This document shows, piece by piece, positions 6,056 to 9,961 of a stretch of DNA of 9,961 nt (position 1 is the stretch's first letter; each line of letters begins with the position of its first letter). The DNA comes from an uncultured Brevundimonas sp. (GTDB lineage: Bacteria; Pseudomonadota; Alphaproteobacteria; Caulobacterales; Caulobacteraceae). A program made the translations under genes and the position numbers. The notes below the pieces were generated by a model. That model was not told where the DNA came from and searched no databases. It was given only the letters and a program-made list of their open reading frames with translations. Location: NCBI GenBank assembly GCA_946885435.1, contig CAMPGL010000076.1, forward strand, positions 1 through 9,961. Direction: 5' to 3'.

Positions 6056-6081
6056 TCATCCGTCTTCGAAAGTGCTGACGC

Positions 6082-6765
6082 ATGACCGACATCCTCTATC
6101 CCAAGGCCACCGCGGTCTGGCTGGTCGACAACACCTCCCTGACGTTCGAGCAGATCGCCGACTTCTGCGGCCTGCACCCGCTGGAGGTGAAGCGGATCGC
6201 CGACGACATCGCCCACGACATCCGCGGCGCCGACCCCATCGGCAACGGTCAGCTGACCCGCGAGGAACTGGACAAGGCCCAGAATGACGCGAACTACCGC
6301 ATGCAAGCCCAGGTCAGCCGCCACGCCGAGCTGCTCAAGACCAACAAGAAGGCCCCGAAGTACACGCCTGTCTCGCGCCGTCAGGACCGCCCGGACGCCA
6401 TCGCCTGGTTCGTCAAGCATCACCCCGAGGTGACCGACGCCCAGATCGCCAAGCTGCTGGGCACCACCAAGGCCACGATCGAAAGCGTGCGCGGCCGCAC
6501 CCACTGGAACACGGCCAACATCAAGCCGGTCGACCCGGTCACTCTGGGCCTCGTGGGTCAGCTGGAGCTGGACGCGGTGGTCAAGAAGGCCGCCGACAAG
6601 CGCGCCAAGGAACTGGCCAAGGCCGGCGGCGCGACCCTTCAGCCCGCCGGCGAGGCCGAGCCGCAGGTCGAGATCCACGAGCCGGAACTCTCCGACGAGG
6701 AAGACGACGGCCGTCGCCGCGCCGAGCCGACCGTCGAGGGCGTGTTCGGCCGTTCCGAGGACTGA
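6082..6765 (+). CDS. trcR: TrcR, RNA polymerase-associated cell-cycle regulator, DUF1013 family
   Basis: DUF1013 family protein. In Caulobacter the DUF1013 protein TrcR is reported to track with RNA polymerase during elongation and affect cell-cycle progression. Here the 227 residues contain a helix-turn-helix-like segment near the N-terminus (about 11-44: AVWLVDNTSLTFEQIADF, then CGLHPLEVKRIADDIA). A second DNA-binding-like helical block spans about 105-147 and includes TDAQIAKLLGTTKATIESV and RGRTHWNTANIKP. A helical Lys/Ala-rich stretch (165-182) follows, then a flexible, acidic C-terminal tail (185-227). The start fits the family but lacks a recognisable ribosome site and lies behind a hairpin-rich leader. 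The gene stands alone on its strand, and a convergent DUF465 gene ends 23 bases beyond its stop. The symbol rests on family recognition. Confidence 0.88.
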   Translation: MTDILYPKATAVWLVDNTSLTFEQIADFCGLHPLEVKRIADDIAHDIRGADPIGNGQLTREELDKAQNDANYRMQAQVSRHAELLKTNKKAPKYTPVSRRQDRPDAIAWFVKHHPEVTDAQIAKLLGTTKATIESVRGRTHWNTANIKPVDPVTLGLVGQLELDAVVKKAADKRAKELAKAGGATLQPAGEAEPQVEIHEPELSDEEDDGRRRAEPTVEGVFGRSED

Positions 6766-6776
6766 TCGGCGCCGTG

Positions 6777-6800
6777 CGCCCGGGCCGTCAGGCCTGGGCG
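6777..6800. terminator. Possible shared hairpin between trcR and the DUF465 gene
   Basis: The bases 6777-6786 and 6791-6800 form a 10-bp stem with one G-U wobble and a 4-base loop. It begins 12 bases after the trcR stop, and the DUF465 stop codon (6788-6790) falls in the loop. Position and strength suit a two-way terminator between convergent genes, but no T-run follows on either strand, so termination would not be of the classic type. Confidence 0.4.
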
Positions 6801-6958
6801 GACAGCTGGTGAAGCTCTTCCTTCAGGCGGAGCTTGCGACGCTTCATCTCCCTGAGCTTCAGGGGGTCCGCGGAGGGTCGGTGCAGCTCCTGCTGGATGG
6901 CCTCGTCGAGGCTCCGGTGCCGGTTGCCGAGTTCGCGGATACGAGCGTCTATCGCCAT
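6788..6958 (-). CDS. DUF465 (YdcH-like) small protein, copy 1
   Basis: A 56-residue, highly charged helical protein: MAIDARIRELGNRH, RSLDEAIQQELHRP, then LREMKRRKLRLKEEL, the Lys/Arg-rich helix typical of DUF465. These proteins form short antiparallel coiled-coil hairpins; their role is unknown. The frame stays open far upstream, but that part is a shadow of ubiX. ATG 6956-6958 is fixed by a strong AAGGAG at 6968-6973, 9 bases upstream. It is divergent from ubiX across 96 bases holding a GANTC-containing inverted repeat. A second DUF465 gene lies at 8161-8382, with clear similarity over about 48 residues. Confidence 0.88.
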   Translation of the reverse strand: MAIDARIRELGNRHRSLDEAIQQELHRPSADPLKLREMKRRKLRLKEELHQLSAQA

Positions 6959-6989
6959 GGCGGGTAGCTCCTTCGTTGAATGGACGGTC

Positions 6990-7022
6990 GACTCCACACC
7001 CGTCCGGGACCAGTGTGGAATC
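6990..7022. promoter_or_regulatory. GANTC-containing inverted repeat in the DUF465/ubiX divergent promoter
   Basis: GACTCCACAC (6990-6999) and GTGTGGAATC (7013-7022) are reverse complements at 9 of 10 positions, with a 13-base spacer. Each arm ends in a GANTC site (GACTC 6990-6994, GAATC 7018-7022). GANTC is the CcrM adenine-methylation sequence of alphaproteobacteria, and such sites in promoters can link transcription to replication, often through GcrA. The arm centres lie 23 bp apart, about two helical turns, as expected for a dimeric binding site. Binding is not shown. Confidence 0.5.
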
Positions 7023-7054
7023 ACAAACGCGAGAGCGTCTGCGTGAGGACTGCG

Positions 7055-7657
7055 ATGAGCGCCGAGCCCCAGCCCCGTCGAATCGTCGTCGGCCTGTCCG
7101 GCGCCTCCGGCGCCGTCTACGGCCTGCGCGCGCTGGAAGCGCTTTCGGAACTGGGGGTTGAAACCCATCTGGTGGCCAGCCGCGCCGCCGCCCTGACGCT
7201 CACGCAGGAGACGGGCCTGACGCTCGCGGACCTCTCGGCCCGCGCCAGCGTGACGCACCGGGCCGCCGACGTGGGCGCGACCATCGCCTCGGGCTCTTTC
7301 CGGACCATGGGCATGCTGATCGCGCCCTGTTCGGTGCGCACCATGAGCGAGATCGCCACCGGCGTGACCTCTTCCCTGCTCACCCGGGCCGCCGACGTGG
7401 CGCTCAAGGAGCGCCGGCCGCTGGTGCTGATGGTGCGTGAGACACCGCTGCACCTGGGGCACCTGCGCACCATGACGGCCCTGGCCGAGATGGGCGCGGT
7501 GATCGCGCCGCCGCTGCCCGCCTTCTATGCCGGGCCCCAGACGGTGGAGGACATCATCGACCAGTCCGTCGGCCGCGCGCTCGACGTGTTCGGGCTGGAC
7601 TGGGAGCGGACCCGCCGCTGGCGTGGCCTGGCCCTGGCCGGAGCCGACGAGACGTGA
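7055..7657 (+). CDS. ubiX: Flavin prenyltransferase UbiX
   Basis: Makes prenylated FMN from reduced FMN and dimethylallyl phosphate, the cofactor that UbiD-type decarboxylases need, chiefly in ubiquinone synthesis. The protein has 200 residues, normal for UbiX. It shows the flavin-binding VVGLSGASGAVYGLRAL (11-27), the IAPCSVRTMSEIATGV segment, the RPLVLMVRETPLHLGHLRTM block, and the C-terminal PAFYAGPQTVEDIIDQSVGR with DVFGL. ATG 7055-7057 is chosen because homology starts just after it and TGAGGA (7044-7049) lies 5 bases upstream; an in-frame start at 6980 would add 25 unconserved residues over the divergent promoter. No ubiD is present in this window. The stop overlaps the GTG of the next gene, so both are probably translationally coupled. 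Confidence 0.95.
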   Translation: MSAEPQPRRIVVGLSGASGAVYGLRALEALSELGVETHLVASRAAALTLTQETGLTLADLSARASVTHRAADVGATIASGSFRTMGMLIAPCSVRTMSEIATGVTSSLLTRAADVALKERRPLVLMVRETPLHLGHLRTMTALAEMGAVIAPPLPAFYAGPQTVEDIIDQSVGRALDVFGLDWERTRRWRGLALAGADET

Positions 7658-8124
7658 GTCTGTGGGACTGGGCCGTGCGGGCCTACGCCCGTCCGGGCGT
7701 GGATGAGGCCTGCCTGTCGCTGCAGGATGACGACGGCCAGTCCGTGCCGCTGCTGCTGTGGGCGGCCTGGCGCGGCCCGGTCGATCCCGACGACGTCGAG
7801 GCCGCCGTCGATGCGGCGCGCAGCTGGCATGGCGCGGCCATCGAGCCGCTGCGGGCCGTGCGCCGCCTGCTCAAGAAGCCGATCTCGGACATGGAGGACG
7901 GCCCACGCCTGACCCTGCGCGATCAGGTGAAGGCCGTGGAGCTCGCGGCAGAGCGGGGCCTGCTGGAAGCCCTGGAGCAGATCGCAGGACCGCCGCCGGC
8001 GACCGGCTTTGATCCGCTGCCCTCGATGGTCGCCGCGGCCCGGCTCTGGTCGGACCGCACGCCGCGCCAAGGGCTCATAACCCTGGCCGGACGGCTATCG
8101 GACACGCCCGCCCCGGGTGTATGA
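7654..8124 (+). CDS. TIGR02444 (DUF2390) family protein
   Basis: A 156-residue, mostly helical cytosolic protein. The N-terminus LWDWAVRAYARPGVDEACLS followed by LQDDDGQSVPLLLWAAW is the hallmark of the TIGR02444/DUF2390 family. A Leu-rich helical middle with KAVELAAERGLLEALEQI follows, and the C-terminus is weakly conserved. No function is established for the family to my knowledge. The start is GTG 7654-7656, overlapping the ubiX TGA in GTGA; GGAG at 7640-7643 inside ubiX is a possible ribosome site. The overlap indicates co-translation with ubiX. A GANTC site (7656-7660) spans the start region. Confidence 0.87.
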   Translation: MSLWDWAVRAYARPGVDEACLSLQDDDGQSVPLLLWAAWRGPVDPDDVEAAVDAARSWHGAAIEPLRAVRRLLKKPISDMEDGPRLTLRDQVKAVELAAERGLLEALEQIAGPPPATGFDPLPSMVAAARLWSDRTPRQGLITLAGRLSDTPAPGV

Positions 8125-8160
8125 TTCGCGCCTGCTTAGCCCTTGCGCCGACTGGCTTCG

Positions 8161-8382
8161 ATGAACGACGACGAGCCGACCGAAACCGCCGATGACATCC
8201 TCAGGAAGAAGGTCGCCCTGCTGCGCCAGGAGCACCAGGACATCGACGCCTCGATCGCGGCGCTGGAGGCCACGGCCCTGCCGGACCAGCTGCTGATCGC
8301 GCGGCTGAAGCGCAAGAAGCTCGCGCTGAAGGACGAGATCCTTCGGCTGGAGGCTCACATCCTGCCGGACATCATCGCCTAG
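8161..8382 (+). CDS. DUF465 (YdcH-like) small protein, copy 2
   Basis: A 73-residue charged helical protein of the DUF465 type: KKVALLRQEHQDIDASIAAL, then LPDQLLIARLKRKKLALKDE. It aligns without gaps to the 56-residue protein at 6788-6958 over about 48 residues, sharing the RxH-x-x-(L/I)D-x-(A/S)I pattern and the RRKLxLKxE-type helix, and adds an acidic N-terminal tail of about 15 residues. ATG 8161 is preferred to an in-frame TTG at 8143; neither has a good Shine-Dalgarno sequence. A GANTC site (GATTC, 8123-8127) lies about 35 bases upstream, overlapping the end of the preceding gene. It may be read from the ubiX transcript or from its own promoter. Confidence 0.87.
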   Translation: MNDDEPTETADDILRKKVALLRQEHQDIDASIAALEATALPDQLLIARLKRKKLALKDEILRLEAHILPDIIA

Positions 8383-8387
8383 GCGAT
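8374..8387. repeat. 14-bp perfect palindrome across the DUF465 copy 2 stop codon
   Basis: ATCGCCTAGGCGAT is its own reverse complement and is centred on the TAG stop (8380-8382), 10 bases before the stop of convergent suhB. With no loop bases it would make only a short RNA stem, and no T-run follows. It may be a transcription end signal, a binding site, or chance. Confidence 0.3.
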
Positions 8388-8396
8388 ATTGGGGGT

Positions 8397-9188
8397 TCAG
8401 GCCGCCTGCAGGTGCTTGCGCAGCTGGGGCTGGATTTCGGGGGCCCCCACGCAGACGGACTTGCCGGCGCGCGGATCGTGGTCCTCGTCGATGCCCGAGA
8501 CGACGCCGCCCGCCTCGGTGATCAGCAGTAGGCCCGTCGCGACGTCCCAGGGCTGGAGGTTGCGCTCCCAGAAGGCGTCGTAGCGGCCCGCCGCCGTCCA
8601 GGCGAGGTCGAGCGCGGCGGAGCCCAGCCGGCGGATGCCCGCCACGCGCTGGCCGATGGCGTGAACTTCCTTGATGGTCTGGCCGTGACCCGGCCGCCCG
8701 ATGAAGGGCAGGCCCGTGCCGATCAGGCAGTCGGCCAGGTCACGCCGGCCGGACACCCGGATGCGCTGGTCGTTGAGATAGGCGCCCTTGCCCTTCTCGG
8801 CCCAGAACAGCTCGTTGGTGATCGGGTTGAAGGTGACGCCCGCCTGGATCTCGCCCTCGCGCTCCAGCGCCACCGTGATGGCGAAGTGCGGCATGGCGTG
8901 AATGAAGTTGGTCGTGCCGTCGATCGGATCGACGATGAAGGTGTGGCTCTTGTCGGTGCCCTCGACCATGCCGCGTTCCTCACCGAGGAAGCCGTAGCCG
9001 GGGCGGGCCTTCATCAGGGCCTCGAACAAGGCCTGTTCAGCGCGCAGGTCCGCGGCCGAGACGAAGTCGCCGGGCCCCTTCCTGGACACCTGCAGCGCCT
9101 GGACCTCGCCGAAGTCGCGCGCCATCGGCCGGGCGGCCTTGCGCACGGCGTCCATCATGACCTGAACGACGGGAGAGCCGAGCGCCAT
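8397..9188 (-). CDS. suhB: Inositol monophosphatase family protein (SuhB)
   Basis: Mg-dependent phosphatase of the IMPase superfamily, predicted to hydrolyse inositol 1-phosphate or related sugar phosphates; E. coli SuhB also acts in rRNA transcription. At 263 residues it is full length. Metal ligands are visible in order: LGEERG (68-73, Glu70), VDPIDGTTNF (86-95, Asp87 and Asp90), and NLQPWDVATGLLLITEAGG (209-227, Asp214). KGPGDFVSAAD (37-47) and RRLGSAALDLAW (185-196) are also family motifs. The ATG (9186-9188) lies 6 bases after the efp stop, with no strong ribosome site, so it is probably coupled to efp. It converges on the second DUF465 gene with a 14-base gap. A different sugar-phosphate substrate cannot be excluded. 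Confidence 0.93.
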   Translation of the reverse strand: MALGSPVVQVMMDAVRKAARPMARDFGEVQALQVSRKGPGDFVSAADLRAEQALFEALMKARPGYGFLGEERGMVEGTDKSHTFIVDPIDGTTNFIHAMPHFAITVALEREGEIQAGVTFNPITNELFWAEKGKGAYLNDQRIRVSGRRDLADCLIGTGLPFIGRPGHGQTIKEVHAIGQRVAGIRRLGSAALDLAWTAAGRYDAFWERNLQPWDVATGLLLITEAGGVVSGIDEDHDPRAGKSVCVGAPEIQPQLRKHLQAA

Positions 9189-9194
9189 CGGCCG

Positions 9195-9761
9195 TCAGTC
9201 CGCGCGGCGGACGTATTCGCCCGTTTCGGTGTCCACGACGATCTTCTCGCCGGCCGACATGTACGGCGGGATCATGATGCGCAGGCCGTTCGAGGCGATG
9301 GCCGGCTTGTAGGAGGACGAGGCGGTCTGACCCTTCACGGTGGGCTCGGTCTCGGCAACCTCGAGCACCACCTGCTCGGGCAGGCTGAGGCCGATCGGAC
9401 GGCCCTCGTGGCTCTCGATCACCACCTTCATGCCGTCCTGAAGGTAAGGGATGCGCTCCTCGCCGACCCAGTCCTTCTGCAGCTCGATCTGCTCGTAGGA
9501 GGCGTCGTCCATGAACACCAGCGTGTCGCCGCCGTCATAGAGGTAGCTGTAGTCCTTCTGCTCCAGGGTCACGCGCTCGACGCGGTCGTCCGAGCGGAAG
9601 CGCTCGTTCAGCTTGGAGCCGGTCTCGAGGTTCTTGGCCTCGACCACGGCGAAGGCGCCGCCCTTGCCAGGCTTGACGTGGCTGGTCTTGGTCACGACCC
9701 ACAGGCCGCCCTCGTGCTGGAGCACCATGCCGGGTTTGATGGCGTTGCCGTTGATCTTCAT
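9195..9761 (-). CDS. efp: Translation elongation factor P
   Basis: EF-P binds between the ribosomal P and E sites and relieves stalling at consecutive prolines. The 188 residues fit the three-domain protein. The N-terminal KOW-like domain has [10 protein letters not shown] (28-37), with Lys33 at the tip of the loop that in E. coli is beta-lysylated by EpmA; a lysine here is compatible with such modification, but the modifying enzymes are not in this window. The EF-P signature near the C-terminus is [18 protein letters not shown] followed by [21 protein letters not shown] is at 9759-9761, with no clear Shine-Dalgarno sequence upstream. suhB follows 6 bases downstream and is probably in the same operon. 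Confidence 0.97.
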   Translation of the reverse strand: MKINGNAIKPGMVLQHEGGLWVVTKTSHVKPGKGGAFAVVEAKNLETGSKLNERFRSDDRVERVTLEQKDYSYLYDGGDTLVFMDDASYEQIELQKDWVGEERIPYLQDGMKVVIESHEGRPIGLSLPEQVVLEVAETEPTVKGQTASSSYKPAIASNGLRIMIPPYMSAGEKIVVDTETGEYVRRAD

Positions 9762-9808
9762 GTGGGGTGCGCGCGCGTTCGGATTGAGCGGGAAATGCGG
9801 GCGCGTTC

Positions 9809-9835
9809 CCTACAGGGGACGCCTCGAAAGGGCAA
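9809..9835 (-). promoter_or_regulatory. Candidate promoter of efp-suhB
   Basis: Read on the minus strand, TTGCCC (9830-9835) and TGTAGG (9809-9814) are separated by 15 bases in the gap between the upstream gene and efp, about 48 bases before the efp start. They resemble housekeeping -35 and -10 elements, but the spacing is short and the -10 is weak. This is a pattern match only. Confidence 0.25.
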
Positions 9836-9844
9836 GGTGGCGGC

Positions 9845-9961
9845 TCAGCCGCCCATGAAGGGCAGGGCCCGCAGCGCATAGGCGACCGCGGCGGTGAAGG
9901 CCGAGGCCGCGACGGCCAGGGCGACGAACCAGGCGAGACGCTTCCACAGGGGGGCCGGCGT
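9845..9961 (-). CDS. C-terminus of a small single-span membrane protein, DUF2474-like (partial)
   Basis: A frame enters from the right edge and stops at TGA (9845-9847 read on the minus strand). Its 38 visible residues start TPAPLWKRLAWFVALAVAAS, continue as one hydrophobic helix, and end RALPFMGG. PLWKRLxWF before a single transmembrane span is the pattern of DUF2474, a family of about 40 residues often next to cyanide-insensitive bd-type oxidase genes cydAB. If so, nearly the whole gene is visible and the start lies just past position 9961. The family call is from memory of the pattern and is moderate; the frame itself is well supported by GC-rich third codon positions and the clear membrane helix. 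It lies 83 bases upstream of efp on the same strand. Confidence 0.6.
   Translation of the reverse strand, partial: TPAPLWKRLAWFVALAVAASAFTAAVAYALRALPFMGG

Noticed and set aside
5872..6678. Minus-strand open frame opposite trcR
   Set aside because: The trcR product matches DUF1013 over its whole length; this frame has no motif or ribosome site.
6977..7054. N-terminal extension of ubiX to ATG 6980
   Set aside because: The added 25 residues are not conserved in UbiX and cover the divergent promoter; ATG 7055 has a good ribosome site.
8661..9881. 406-residue plus-strand open frame opposite suhB and efp
   Set aside because: Antisense to two well-identified genes, with Leu/Val/His/Asp-rich shadow composition and no recognisable domain.
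1..9961. CRISPR array, prophage, insertion sequence or defence island
   Set aside because: No spaced direct repeats, transposase or integrase motifs, or phage genes are seen; all genes have uniform high-GC codon use and mostly core functions.

Overview
The window looks like ordinary core chromosome from a high-GC alphaproteobacterium of the Caulobacterales (Caulobacter, Brevundimonas or Phenylobacterium type). The reasons are the strong GC bias at third codon positions, an RcdA (DUF1465) gene beside a DUF1192 gene, a TrcR (DUF1013) gene, and GANTC sites of the CcrM type between genes. I see no transposase, integrase, tRNA, rRNA, CRISPR array, phage or recognisable defence genes. No gene-free stretch exceeds 300 bases; the longest is 5886-6081 (196 bases).

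Layout. Positions 1-54 hold the last codons of an unidentified plus-strand gene. Two small tandem lipoprotein genes follow on the minus strand (69-455 and 528-788). Diverging from them are galU (896-1762) and coaBC (1767-2954), 4 bases apart on the plus strand. Converging on coaBC is a minus-strand set: a DUF1192 protein (4269-4481), rcdA (3653-4183) and a compact type I pantothenate-kinase-like protein (2951-3646). A PIG3-type quinone oxidoreductase (4573-5541, or from TTG 4558) diverges from that set and converges on a DUF1428 gene (5538-5885). After a hairpin-rich leader comes trcR (6082-6765). A DUF465 gene (6788-6958, minus) is divergent from ubiX (7055-7657), whose stop overlaps the start of a TIGR02444 gene (7654-8124). 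A second DUF465 gene follows (8161-8382). The right end carries efp and suhB on the minus strand (efp 9195-9761, then suhB 8397-9188) and the C-terminus of a small membrane protein resembling DUF2474 (9845-9961, minus).

Functional themes. CoA synthesis is represented twice, by coaBC and by the convergent kinase, which sits directly behind rcdA. Two cell-cycle factors, the ClpXP adaptor RcdA and the RNA polymerase-associated TrcR, lie within 3 kb. UbiX supplies prenylated FMN for a UbiD decarboxylase in ubiquinone synthesis; no ubiD lies here. GalU supplies UDP-glucose for envelope polysaccharide.

The most interesting non-coding signal is an imperfect 10-bp inverted repeat in the DUF465/ubiX divergent promoter, with a GANTC site at the outer end of each arm. 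Other points are the hairpin-rich trcR leader with no Shine-Dalgarno sequence, and two convergent gene pairs whose stop codons interlock by 4 bases. I found no clear new multi-gene system.
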